A stretch of 7,103 bases of DNA from Anaerolineae bacterium (GCA_025454715.1 JALONY010000280.1:1-7103); one strand, 5' to 3'. Counted from the stretch's first letter, positions 1-7,025 are shown. The notes: a model not told the origin generated them from the sequence alone. Program-made: numbers and translations.

Positions 1-25
1 CCAGCGATAACGCCCCACCCGCGCC

Positions 26-51
26 GCCGCGCCCCGCGCACGGCTTTTTTT
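26..51 (+). terminator. Possible intrinsic terminator of an upstream gene
   Basis: A GC-rich inverted repeat pairs GCCG (26-29) with CGGC (41-44). Two more G-C pairs lie inside it after one mismatch, and seven T residues follow at 45-51. This is the shape of a Rho-independent terminator for a gene ending before the window. The stem is short and imperfect, so it could be chance in such GC-rich sequence. It sits directly before the leuS leader, which suggests leuS starts a new transcription unit. Confidence 0.35.
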
Positions 52-67
52 CGTTGTACCCATCCCC

Positions 68-75
68 GAGGAGGA
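68..75 (+). promoter_or_regulatory. Ribosome binding site of leuS
   Basis: GAGGAGGA is an almost full anti-Shine-Dalgarno match, seven bases before the ATG at 83. It fixes the start of the leucyl-tRNA synthetase gene. Confidence 0.85.
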
Positions 76-82
76 CACCCCG

Positions 83-2860
83 ATGAACGACCGCAACACC
101 TATTCCCCCGACTCCATCGAAAGCGCGTGGCAACAGCGCTGGGAGGCCGATGGCGTCTACCGCAGCAAGGTCGATTGGAGCAAGCCCAAGCACTACGCCC
201 TGACCATGTTGCCCTACCCCAGCGGTGACCTGCACATCGGCCACTGGTTCGCCATGACCCCGTCCGATGCCCGCGCCCGCTTCATGCGGATGCGCGGCTA
301 CAACGTGCTGTTCCCGATGGGCTTCGACGCCTTCGGCCTGCCCGCCGAAAACGCGGCGGTGCAGCGCGGCATCCACCCCGCCGAATGGACGTACAAGAAC
401 ATCGAGCGGATGCGCGGCCAACTGCGCTCGATGGGCGCGATGTTCGATTGGGAGCGCGAGATGGTCTCGTGCGACCCGATTTACTACAAGTGGACGCAGT
501 GGTTTTTCAAGCTGTTTTACGAGAACGGCTTGGCCTACCGCGGCGAGGCGATGGTCAACTGGTCGGACGCGCTGCAAACCGTGCTGGCCAACGAGCAGGT
601 CATCGACGGCAAGGACGAGCGCCTCGGCCAGCCGGTCATCCAGAAGCTGATGACCCAGTGGTTCTTCAAATACACCCGCTATAGCGACGAGATGCTGGAC
701 TTCGACTCCATCGACTGGCCGGAGCCGGTGCGCATCATGCAGACCAACTGGATTGGCCGCAGCGAGGGCGCGTACGTCACCTTCAAGACCGAGGCGGGCG
801 ACCCGCTGGAGGTCTTCACCACCCGCCCCGACACGCTGTGGGGTGCCACCTTCATGGTCTTGGCGCCCGAGCACCCGCTGGTGCCCAAGCTGACCAGCGA
901 CGCCCAGCGCGCCGCCGTCGAGTCGTATATGGCCGACGCCGCCCGCAAGACCGAGCTGGAACGCCAAGCCGACGACGGCGCCAAGACTGGCGTCTTCACC
1001 GGTGGCTACGCCATCAATCCGGTCAGCGGCGAGCGCATCCCCGTCTGGATTGCCGACTACGTGCTGATTAACTACGGCACCGGCGGCATTATGGCGGTCG
1101 GTGCGCACGACACCCGCGACTTCGCCTTTGCCCGTGCCCACGGCCTGCCCGTCCGCATGGTCATCCAGCCCGAAAACTTCCCGTTACTGACCGACGCCGA
1201 CCTGCACGAGCCGATTTTGGAGGCCGGTCGGATGGTCAACAGCGGGGCGTTCGACGGCACCCTGAGCAACGGCGAGAAAGGCCGCAAAAACCCCGCCATC
1301 GCCGCGGTCATCGACCATCTGGTGGCGCTGGGGGTGGGCAAAGAGGCGGTCAATTACCGCCTGCGTGACTGGCTGATTAGCCGCCAGCGCTATTGGGGTA
1401 GCCCGATTCCGGCGGTGCACCGCGCCGACGGCACGATCGAGATGCTGCCCGACGGCCAACTGCCGGTCGAATTGCCGCAAGACGTGAAGATGGGCGGCGT
1501 GGGCAACCCGCTGAAGAACCACGCGGGCTTCTACCACACCACCGACAGCACCGGTCAGCCCGCCTTGCGCGAGACCGACACGATGGACACCTTCATGTGC
1601 TCGTCGTGGTATCACCTGCGCTACCTGTCGCCCAAGTATGACGGCGCACCGTTCGACCCCGAAGAGGCCGCCTATTGGTTGCCGGTCGATACCTACACCG
1701 GCGGCACCGAGCACGCCACCATGCACTTGCTGTATACGCGCTGGTTCAACAAAGCCCTGCGCGACTTGGGCGTGTTCGACCGCGCCCGCCAAATTGCCGA
1801 GGCGCACGGGCGCGACACCGCTGGGGTGTTCGATGAGCCGATGCGGCAATTGCGCAACCAAGGGCAGATTTTGGGCGGGCAGCGCATCGGCAACTTCATC
1901 GTCGCCACCGGCCACATCGACAACGGCAAGATGTTCGCCAACCGCATCGAGGTCGTGCCCGCGCTGGATGACGTGCCCGCCGGTGCCTATGCCGGTGAGT
2001 TGATGAAGCGCACCGAGAACCTGTTGACCCTGCACGGCACCGACGGCCAAACCTACACCGTCGAGCTGGTCGAGGGCGGCGAGGTGATCATCCCGAACAT
2101 CCCCGGGCCCAACACGGTCAACCAACTGAAGCACCACCTCGAGGTGGAGCGCATGTCCAAGAGCCGCGGTAACGTGGTCAACCCCGACGATTTGGTGCGC
2201 GAGTACGGCGCCGACACCGTGCGCGCCTACATGATGTTCGCGTTCGACTGGTCGAAGGGTGGGCCATGGGACAATCAGCAGATTCAGGGCGTGGTGCGCT
2301 GGCTGAACGACGTGTGGGACATCGCCCACACCGCCGACCTGCCCGAGGTGGGCGACCCCGCCGCCGAGCGCCAAGCCGAGCGCAAGCTGCACCAAATCAT
2401 CGCCCGCATCACCAAGAGTTTCGAGCTGTTCAGCTTCAATACCGCGGTGGCCGCGCTGATGGAAGGGCGTAACGCGCTGAAGACCCCCATCCGTGAGGGC
2501 AAAATCGGGCGGGCGGCCTTCCGCGAGCTGATGAGCATCTTGCTGCGCCTGATGGCGCCGGTCACGCCGCACATCGCCGAGGAATTGTGGACGACCGTCT
2601 TGGGGATGCCCTACAGCGTCCACCAGCAAGATTGGCCGGCCTACGACGAGGCCAAAGCCGCCGAGGACATCGTGCCGCTGGTCATCATGGTCAATGGGCG
2701 CGTGCGCGGCAAGGTCGAGGTGGCCGCGGGCATCAGCGAGGCCGACGCCATCGCCGAGGCGATGAAGGATGAGTGGGTGGTCAAGTCGCTGAACGGCGGC
2801 ACGCCCAAGAAGGTCATCTTCATCGACGGCAAAGAGCCGAAGGTCAACGTGGTGGTCTAA
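83..2860 (+). CDS. leuS: Leucyl-tRNA synthetase (LeuRS)
   Basis: Cytoplasmic class I aminoacyl-tRNA synthetase that charges tRNA(Leu) with leucine using ATP (EC 6.1.1.4). The 925-residue protein is complete. The Rossmann-fold signature HIGH is at residues 51-54, and the second ATP-binding signature appears as RMSKS at 690-694. The CP1 editing domain shows TTRPDT (246-251) and the GIMAVxAHD motif with the editing aspartate at D343; the usual Pro of AVPAHD is Gly here. The segment after GSPIP lacks the cysteines of zinc-containing LeuRS, as in Escherichia coli. Between the GGTEHA helix and RMSKS there is a stretch of roughly 115 residues (about 573-689), corresponding to a long leucine-specific domain; this helps explain a length above the ~860 residues of the E. 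coli enzyme. The C-terminal anticodon-binding and tail domains are present. The start is set by a strong ribosome binding site. The gene is monocistronic, with its own terminator. Confidence 0.98.
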   Translation: MNDRNTYSPDSIESAWQQRWEADGVYRSKVDWSKPKHYALTMLPYPSGDLHIGHWFAMTPSDARARFMRMRGYNVLFPMGFDAFGLPAENAAVQRGIHPAEWTYKNIERMRGQLRSMGAMFDWEREMVSCDPIYYKWTQWFFKLFYENGLAYRGEAMVNWSDALQTVLANEQVIDGKDERLGQPVIQKLMTQWFFKYTRYSDEMLDFDSIDWPEPVRIMQTNWIGRSEGAYVTFKTEAGDPLEVFTTRPDTLWGATFMVLAPEHPLVPKLTSDAQRAAVESYMADAARKTELERQADDGAKTGVFTGGYAINPVSGERIPVWIADYVLINYGTGGIMAVGAHDTRDFAFARAHGLPVRMVIQPENFPLLTDADLHEPILEAGRMVNSGAFDGTLSNGEKGRKNPAIAAVIDHLVALGVGKEAVNYRLRDWLISRQRYWGSPIPAVHRADGTIEMLPDGQLPVELPQDVKMGGVGNPLKNHAGFYHTTDSTGQPALRETDTMDTFMCSSWYHLRYLSPKYDGAPFDPEEAAYWLPVDTYTGGTEHATMHLLYTRWFNKALRDLGVFDRARQIAEAHGRDTAGVFDEPMRQLRNQGQILGGQRIGNFIVATGHIDNGKMFANRIEVVPALDDVPAGAYAGELMKRTENLLTLHGTDGQTYTVELVEGGEVIIPNIPGPNTVNQLKHHLEVERMSKSRGNVVNPDDLVREYGADTVRAYMMFAFDWSKGGPWDNQQIQGVVRWLNDVWDIAHTADLPEVGDPAAERQAERKLHQIIARITKSFELFSFNTAVAALMEGRNALKTPIREGKIGRAAFRELMSILLRLMAPVTPHIAEELWTTVLGMPYSVHQQDWPAYDEAKAAEDIVPLVIMVNGRVRGKVEVAAGISEADAIAEAMKDEWVVKSLNGGTPKKVIFIDGKEPKVNVVV

Positions 2861-2874
2861 CCCCCATCACACCC

Positions 2875-2907
2875 CCGCCCCAGCCGAGCGGTTGGGGCGG
2901 TTTTTTT
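2875..2907 (+). terminator. Rho-independent terminator of leuS
   Basis: An 11-pair stem with one G-T wobble joins 2875-2885 to 2890-2900. It closes on a GAGC tetraloop and is followed by seven T residues (2901-2907), starting 14 bases after the leuS stop. The hairpin also lies just beyond the stop codon of the convergent minus-strand gene, but in that direction no T-run follows. It is therefore a good terminator for leuS and at most a weak one for the opposing transcript. The TAA of the opposing gene (2908-2906) overlaps the T-run. Confidence 0.85.
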
Positions 2908-3268
2908 AGGATGCCGCTGGGCGGCGCAAAATCTTGTCCATCGGCTTGCCTTTGGCCAATTCGTCAATCAGCTTGTCGAGGTAGCGGATTTCGCGCATCG
3001 TCGGCTCTTGCACCTCCTCGACCCGCACACCGCACACCACCCCTTTAATCAGCGAGCGGTCGGGGTTGAGGGCGGGGGCGTGCGCGAAAAACGTCTCGAC
3101 ATCGGTCTGTTGGTCGAGCTGTGCCGTCAGCGCGTCGGGGGCGTAACCGGTCAGCCAATGGATGATCGCATCGACCTCGGCTTTGGTGCGGCCTTTGCGC
3201 TCGGCCTTGTTGACGTATTCGGGGTAGACCCGCGCAAAGCTCATCGTGTAAATCCGTGGTTTGGTCAT
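2906..3268 (-). CDS. DUF2200 family protein
   Basis: A 120-residue protein recognised as the DUF2200 family, a small conserved bacterial family with no established biochemical function. Family-like segments are the N-terminal [19 protein letters not shown], the KAERKGRT/EVDxIIxWLTGY block (about 23-43), the [20 protein letters not shown] block (about 67-86) and the C-terminal [23 protein letters not shown] (about 93-115). The length is normal for the family. There is no signal peptide or membrane segment, so it is probably cytoplasmic. The start at 3268 is preferred over a possible start 25 codons upstream because it matches the family N-terminus, has GGAGAG at 3278-3283, and overlaps the upstream stop codon as ATGA, a typical translational-coupling arrangement. 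Function remains unknown. Confidence 0.88.
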   Translation of the reverse strand: MTKPRIYTMSFARVYPEYVNKAERKGRTKAEVDAIIHWLTGYAPDALTAQLDQQTDVETFFAHAPALNPDRSLIKGVVCGVRVEEVQEPTMREIRYLDKLIDELAKGKPMDKILRRPAAS

Positions 3269-4572
3269 TGAATCAGGCTCTCCGTGTTGTGTTTGAACGG
3301 CTTTTGACAACAGAACACTTGTACGATACACCCAAACCGCCAAAAACGCACCCGCCCCATCCCGCCCGACACGCCCACCCTGCCCGAGGATGCGGCGGCC
3401 ACGGCGCGCAGGTCGGCGGCACAGGCGGGGGGGATGGCGCCGTCGGGCAGGGCGTCGAGCTGGGCGACGAACGCGGGCAGCGCGTCGAGGGTGGTGATGG
3501 GCTGAGCGAGGGTGGTCACGGCGCGGGTTTGCGTCGTTGCGTCACGGGCGCACAGCGCCGCAATCGCGCTCAGCCGCTCGAGGGACGGGGCAGGGGTGAG
3601 GATTTGGAAAGGGATTACGCCACCAACCACACTCAGTCGCCCGCCATAAGGGCTAAAGGATGTCCGTAACGCAATGGGATGATCGTTGACAGTTGAGATA
3701 CCCCTCTCACCAGTCATATCCCAGACTCGGAATGTACCATCAACGGTGATACTGCTGACAAATTGACCGTCATCATAAATAGCGGCAACCGTAGAATCCG
3801 TGACCGTGCAGCACAAACCAGACGGGTTCGGATGGGCGTTAAATTCATGCAGAACCGAGACATTTACCAAGTCCCAGACCCTGACACGCCCATTCAGATA
3901 CCCGATGACTAACCTCTCACTGTGCGGGCTAATTGACCATCGGATTGCTTGATAGCCTTGTTCATGGTCTTGGTCTAATCTGTAGGTATCGATGATTTCT
4001 AGGGTTTCTGGTGAAATAGAGCTTAACTGAATGCCCGTTACACCAAAAAGGGTTTGACCATTGGGTGAAAGGGTCAAACCACCGGCGACCACATCGTTTT
4101 CAAGAAGCAATACGCCCGTGGTTGCGTCCCATTTCCGCAGCGCTGGGCTATAATCAGGGTCAGTGGTTGCCGTGTAAATGACCTGTTGGTTTAGGCTCCA
4201 CAATATTTCTTTTGGGGGTTGGCCGTGGTCTCCAAGTTGAAGTAAGAGCGTCCTATCTGACAACGCCCACAATTTGACCGACCCATCAGCCCCGCCGGTC
4301 GCCAACACCTGACCATCACCACGCCACGCCACTGCTCGAACAGATCCTTGCCCTGTGTCAAAACGATTGACAACCCTTAATGTCGTCGCATCGACAAGTT
4401 GAACGGTTCCATCATCCATCCCAAGCGCAACCGTCTGCCCGTCTGGCGACCAAGCCCAGATACGAATCATCGGTTCCTCGGATGTTTGCGCGGTAGTCGC
4501 CGCCGCACAAATCAGGGATAAGCAGGTCAATAGTGCGGTTAAGAAAAGCCTTGAAAGTCGATTTACCTTCAT
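3265..4572 (-). CDS. Exported WD40 repeat beta-propeller protein
   Basis: The 435-residue protein begins with a signal peptide: basic MKVNRLSR, a hydrophobic stretch [17 protein letters not shown], and a probable signal peptidase I site near ATTA/Q (residues 25-29). No good lipobox is seen. Residues about 35-320 form repeated WD40 blades with motifs such as [32 protein letters not shown] and DGTFRVWDM, probably six or seven blades, several of them degenerate. WD40 propellers bind proteins; the partner is unknown. After the propeller comes an Ala/Leu/Pro-rich helical extension with one cysteine near each end (C341 and C384), which could form a disulphide outside the cell. The last about 40 residues (from SSGRVG) are low in recognisable structure and Cys/aromatic-rich, and may be readthrough of former intergenic sequence. 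The start at 4572 is chosen for the signal peptide and an AAAGGAG site at 4581-4587. The gene lies 25 nt after the protease gene and overlaps the DUF2200 start by four bases. Composition changes sharply inside the gene near 3600. Confidence 0.85.
   Translation of the reverse strand: MKVNRLSRLFLTALLTCLSLICAAATTAQTSEEPMIRIWAWSPDGQTVALGMDDGTVQLVDATTLRVVNRFDTGQGSVRAVAWRGDGQVLATGGADGSVKLWALSDRTLLLQLGDHGQPPKEILWSLNQQVIYTATTDPDYSPALRKWDATTGVLLLENDVVAGGLTLSPNGQTLFGVTGIQLSSISPETLEIIDTYRLDQDHEQGYQAIRWSISPHSERLVIGYLNGRVRVWDLVNVSVLHEFNAHPNPSGLCCTVTDSTVAAIYDDGQFVSSITVDGTFRVWDMTGERGISTVNDHPIALRTSFSPYGGRLSVVGGVIPFQILTPAPSLERLSAIAALCARDATTQTRAVTTLAQPITTLDALPAFVAQLDALPDGAIPPACAADLRAVAAASSGRVGVSGGMGRVRFWRFGCIVQVFCCQKPFKHNTESLIQ
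3278..3283 (-). promoter_or_regulatory. Ribosome binding site of the DUF2200 gene
   Basis: GGAGAG on the minus strand lies nine bases before the ATG at 3268, inside the last codons of the WD40 gene. It supports the short start and independent or coupled re-initiation at the ATGA overlap. Confidence 0.65.
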
Positions 4573-4580
4573 CAGATTTG

Positions 4581-4587
4581 CTCCTTT
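4581..4587 (-). promoter_or_regulatory. Ribosome binding site of the WD40 gene
   Basis: AAAGGAG on the minus strand, eight bases before the ATG at 4572. It sits in the 25-base gap after the protease gene and decides the start in favour of the signal-peptide methionine rather than an upstream in-frame ATG near 4701, which lies inside the preceding gene. Confidence 0.8.
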
Positions 4588-4597
4588 GGATAACCTG

Positions 4598-6481
4598 CTA
4601 ACGCCAACCTGTTTGAGATGTGAAAATTTCCTCGATCTGGGTTTGCATCCACGCAAACCGAGAATTTCCGGGTAAACTTGCGTCGAATTGGCCATTCCCA
4701 TCGATATTTCTAAACCCTAGCCACTGTCCAACCTCTACCCTAGATGTGCAGTAATCTTCCACATCATTTACAGGATCATTTAAACGCCGATAGACCCAGT
4801 TTAAGAACATATCAGCGGCGGCCTCGCTCAATTCTAGGAATTCATCAGTGTTACCGATTAAATCAATTATTTCAAGTGGGTTTTGCTGGAACAGCGATCG
4901 TCCTTGTGTCCCCCAACCTCTTAGTCCGCGCTTCCAATCGTTGGGACTATCTAGGTCTTGTGCGTTTGTCCCCATAATTCTGTTTGATTGACAGTCTTCA
5001 ATGACATTGGGTCCATCCATTCGTTCCCTAATACCGATAACGGCATTTGTGGAGCTTTGGTTTTCAAACCGATGCCCTAGCTCATGGACAACGGTGTATT
5101 TTGCATTAGCTAAATCACCATTTAATGGGAAATTTCCATATAAAGCTATCGCCGTATTTCCATTAGATGTGCAGCCTTCATCCTGTGAGCCATCACATGG
5201 GTCGCCATTACCAAAGAGAAAATTATTGTTTACTCGGAGTATTTCTAAGTTGGTGCCACTTTGTACTTGTTTTATTACATTACGAAAAAGCTCCCTTGCT
5301 TGTGGATTTACACCTGAATTATTGTTGTAAAGATGCAAATTAAATGCACGCGCAATGTCATGAACAGCTTCTTGTACTTCTTGAAGCTCTTCCAGACTCC
5401 ACGGCAATCCATTTGTGCGATTAGAGCCAACGCCGGTGGCATATACAGTTATCCCATAAAGGTTTAAATCTTGAATAATCGTTCCAATTGGATCTGGTGT
5501 CACCGTCGCCGTCGGCACCGAGCAGGTCTGCGGCGGGCACGACGGAGTCGGGGTGATGACCGGTGGCGTTTGGGTGCAGTTGGCAGGCAAGGCGGTCAAG
5601 ACAGGGGTGTAGTTCGACGACCCTGCTAAGGAGTCGCGGGTGGCCGTGGCTGGCAAGACCGCGCCGGGCGCATAAATCGGCCCCGCAGAACTGCCCCACC
5701 AGCTCCGCTCTAGCAACGTGTCTGAGGGCACAAAAATGCTACTGTTCGTCGATGATGATGCATAATAATTCCGCAGAAAACAATTATCGGTTAGGGCTGC
5801 AACACCATTACCCGCATCCATGATATAGACGGCATTCCCTCGAAATGTGGCGAGGTTATCGCTGAACTCATTGCCTCGCATGTCGATGGTGTTGCCGTGA
5901 ACGCTCACCACTGCGATGCCACCACCGTCTGCGGAGCTGTTCAATGCACGGTTGTTGATGATCCGGCTCTCGGTGATGGATAGACTGCCAAAAGAGCTGT
6001 AAATGCCACCCCCAAGGGTTTGGAAATCGGATACGATTTCGACTCGATTGTTGATGATCGTGCTGCGATGAATCTGAAGCGTGCCCTCGCGATTTAAGAT
6101 GCCACCACCGCCCAGCCAATTGGCGCGCCCGCGCCGAATCACGACGTTCTCGAGGCGCAAAAACCCGCCGTTGACGGTCAACACGCGAAAAAGCGGCGTT
6201 CCCGACGCGAAGCTACGCTCGATAATCGCGCCGTTGCCCTTAATCGTCACGCAACCGGTGATGTAATTGTGAGCGGATGCACCTAACGCCCCCGAGGAAG
6301 TCACGCGAGGGGTGGAAGTCGAGTAAATGACACCCGCCGTCAGGGTGATGATGTAATGGCTGGTCGGGTTGGCGTTGGCCGCGCTGATATGGTTGTTCAA
6401 TTGCCCGACGCCCGCTGCGGTTCGAGGAACTTGATTGGCCCGCGCAAGCAGGCGATGTGGTCGAGCGAGTCTGCCCACCAC
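4598..6481 (-). CDS. Beta-helix / zinc metallopeptidase portion of a frameshifted exported protein
   Basis: This frame of 627 codons carries the functional domains of a secreted protein whose N-terminus lies in another frame (up to 6905). The GTG at 6481 is only the first start-like codon and is not a credible native start: it has no signal peptide, and sensible homology-like sequence begins near residue 20. Residues about 22-300 look like a right-handed parallel beta-helix: AANANP...ITLTAG opening, GCVTIKGNGAIIERS, GGG(I)LN and GGGIY turns, repeated STIINNR/SRIINNR rungs, and an SWWGSSAGP closing motif. A Thr/Pro linker with two cysteines follows (about 305-331). Residues about 332-627 form a zincin metallopeptidase domain with HELGH (H466, E467, H470). 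SEAAADMF follows at 552-559, whose E553 is a likely third zinc ligand of gluzincin type. C429 and C437 may form a disulphide. Peptidase activity is inferred from the motif; the substrate is unknown. Its stop lies 25 nt before the WD40 start. Confidence 0.8.
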   Translation of the reverse strand: MVGRLARPHRLLARANQVPRTAAGVGQLNNHISAANANPTSHYIITLTAGVIYSTSTPRVTSSGALGASAHNYITGCVTIKGNGAIIERSFASGTPLFRVLTVNGGFLRLENVVIRRGRANWLGGGGILNREGTLQIHRSTIINNRVEIVSDFQTLGGGIYSSFGSLSITESRIINNRALNSSADGGGIAVVSVHGNTIDMRGNEFSDNLATFRGNAVYIMDAGNGVAALTDNCFLRNYYASSSTNSSIFVPSDTLLERSWWGSSAGPIYAPGAVLPATATRDSLAGSSNYTPVLTALPANCTQTPPVITPTPSCPPQTCSVPTATVTPDPIGTIIQDLNLYGITVYATGVGSNRTNGLPWSLEELQEVQEAVHDIARAFNLHLYNNNSGVNPQARELFRNVIKQVQSGTNLEILRVNNNFLFGNGDPCDGSQDEGCTSNGNTAIALYGNFPLNGDLANAKYTVVHELGHRFENQSSTNAVIGIRERMDGPNVIEDCQSNRIMGTNAQDLDSPNDWKRGLRGWGTQGRSLFQQNPLEIIDLIGNTDEFLELSEAAADMFLNWVYRRLNDPVNDVEDYCTSRVEVGQWLGFRNIDGNGQFDASLPGNSRFAWMQTQIEEIFTSQTGWR

Positions 6482-6495
6482 CGTCGTAGCCCGAG
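6440..6495 (-). other. Frameshift zone inside the exported protein gene
   Basis: Upstream (higher coordinates) the linker reads sensibly in the frame of the ATG at 6905 up to about 6490. Downstream, beta-helix sequence reads sensibly in the frame of 4598 from about 6440. Restoring one frame needs removal of one base or addition of two. Candidate slip points are the C5 run on the coding strand (6495-6499) and the GGTGGTGGG triplets (6474-6482). The linker frame cannot have switched before about 6590, because the downstream frame has a TGA there. Confidence 0.7.
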
Positions 6496-6806
6496 GGGGT
6501 GGCGGTCGGTTCGAGCGTGCCGGTTTCAGCGCTGGTCTGCGCCTCTGGCGCGGCAGTCGGGAGCGGAAGCGCCCAGTCCGGCATCGGTGTCAGAGTTGGA
6601 GAGATGTCGAGGGTTAACGTCGCAACGGGTTCGACCGTCGCAGACGCTTCGGAAATCGGCGTCAGGGTATCGGTTACGGATATTTCAGGCGTGGAGGACG
6701 CTTCGGGGGTTGATGTGGGCGTCTCGGTTGGGGTGCCGGTCTCGGCAGGGGTAGGCGAGGAGACCTCGGCCAGCGTCTCGGTCGGGAGTGGGGTTGGGGT
6801 GCTGGT
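6489..6806 (-). repeat. Low-complexity Thr/Pro/Ser/Glu linker coding region
   Basis: About 106 codons rich in Thr, Pro, Ser, Glu and Ala, with irregular TPTP, TPTETPT, SSTPE and TPSG units. It is a protein-level low-complexity spacer between signal peptide and beta-helix, not a DNA repeat with a fixed unit. Such linkers commonly serve as extended, possibly glycosylated cell-wall or surface spacers. A shorter relative (about 5488-5575) separates the beta-helix from the peptidase domain. Confidence 0.7.
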
Positions 6807-6936
6807 CAGGTCGGCTTGCGCGTTGGACGGGGTGGCCTCAGGCGTAAAAATTACCCCCCCGAGTAACAAAATTGTTATGAAAATCGCAACCGTTTTGTTG
6901 ACCATGCCCGCCCCAAAATTTTCTTAGCACTTCACC

Positions 6937-6965
6937 ACCATACCCTGCTTTCAATTAAGCCGCAA
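6937..6965 (-). promoter_or_regulatory. Candidate promoter of the minus-strand three-gene unit
   Basis: On the minus strand TTGCGG (6965-6960) and TATGGT (6942-6937) are separated by exactly 17 bases, about 30 bases before the ATG at 6905. The -10 box matches four of six consensus positions and the -35 box three. The location is right for the first gene of the unit and no other internal promoter stands out, but the match is modest. Confidence 0.35.
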
Positions 6966-7000
6966 TCTTTTGGCAGAAATTCAGGACGTTGGTACGGTCT

Positions 7001-7025
7001 AGTTGCCCCACCCCCTTCCGCAACT
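7001..7025. repeat. Short inverted repeat upstream of the minus-strand unit
   Basis: AGTTGC (7001-7006) and GCAACT (7020-7025) form a perfect six-base inverted repeat around a C-rich 13-base centre. It lies about 35 bases upstream of the candidate -35 box. It could be an operator or a weak hairpin, or chance. The rest of 6906-7103 holds no convincing gene. Confidence 0.25.

Larger units (their letters stand above)
6240..6905 (-). pseudogene. N-terminal fragment: signal peptide and Thr/Pro-rich linker of the exported beta-helix/zincin protein
   Basis: Reading from the ATG at 6905, the first about 31 residues are a signal peptide: MVNKT, then the hydrophobic AIFITILLLGGVIF, with a likely cleavage after SNAQA. 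Residues about 34-139 are a low-complexity Thr/Pro/Ser/Glu linker of the kind common in surface proteins of Anaerolineae. From about residue 140 the frame yields Ser/Arg/Gln/His-rich sequence without family features, while the true beta-helix continues one frame over. The 221-codon reading ends by accident at 6240, deep inside the region coding the other frame. Joined with one base removed near 6440-6495, the two parts give a continuous protein of about 768 residues. The Shine-Dalgarno match is weak (GGGGCGGG just before the ATG). Either the gene is broken or the sequence has an error here. Confidence 0.7.

Noticed and set aside
1..82. T-box or other leucine-responsive leader before leuS
   Set aside because: The visible leader is too short, and no T-box sequence or specifier stem is seen.
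1184..2629. Long open minus-strand frame (481 codons) antisense to leuS
   Set aside because: It is a shadow of a GC-rich coding gene: Val/Gly/His/Gln-rich sequence with no domain, and it lies wholly opposite a certain LeuRS gene.
3304..3332. Plus-strand TTGACA with TACACC at 17-base spacing
   Set aside because: The -35 match is perfect but the -10 is poor, and no plus-strand gene follows. It lies inside the minus-strand WD40 gene.
3256..3669. Plus-strand open frame opposite the WD40 C-terminus
   Set aside because: Its product is Gly/Arg/His-rich low complexity, caused by the GC-rich antisense strand, and it has no ribosome binding site or family features.
4573..4701. Longer WD40 start at 4701 (43 extra residues)
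   Set aside because: The extension would overlap the end of the peptidase gene and bury the signal peptide. AAAGGAG at 4581-4587 favours 4572.
5421..5823. Open frames overlapping the beta-helix/linker region on both strands
   Set aside because: Their sequences lack domain features and are explained as alternate readings of the genuine minus-strand frame.
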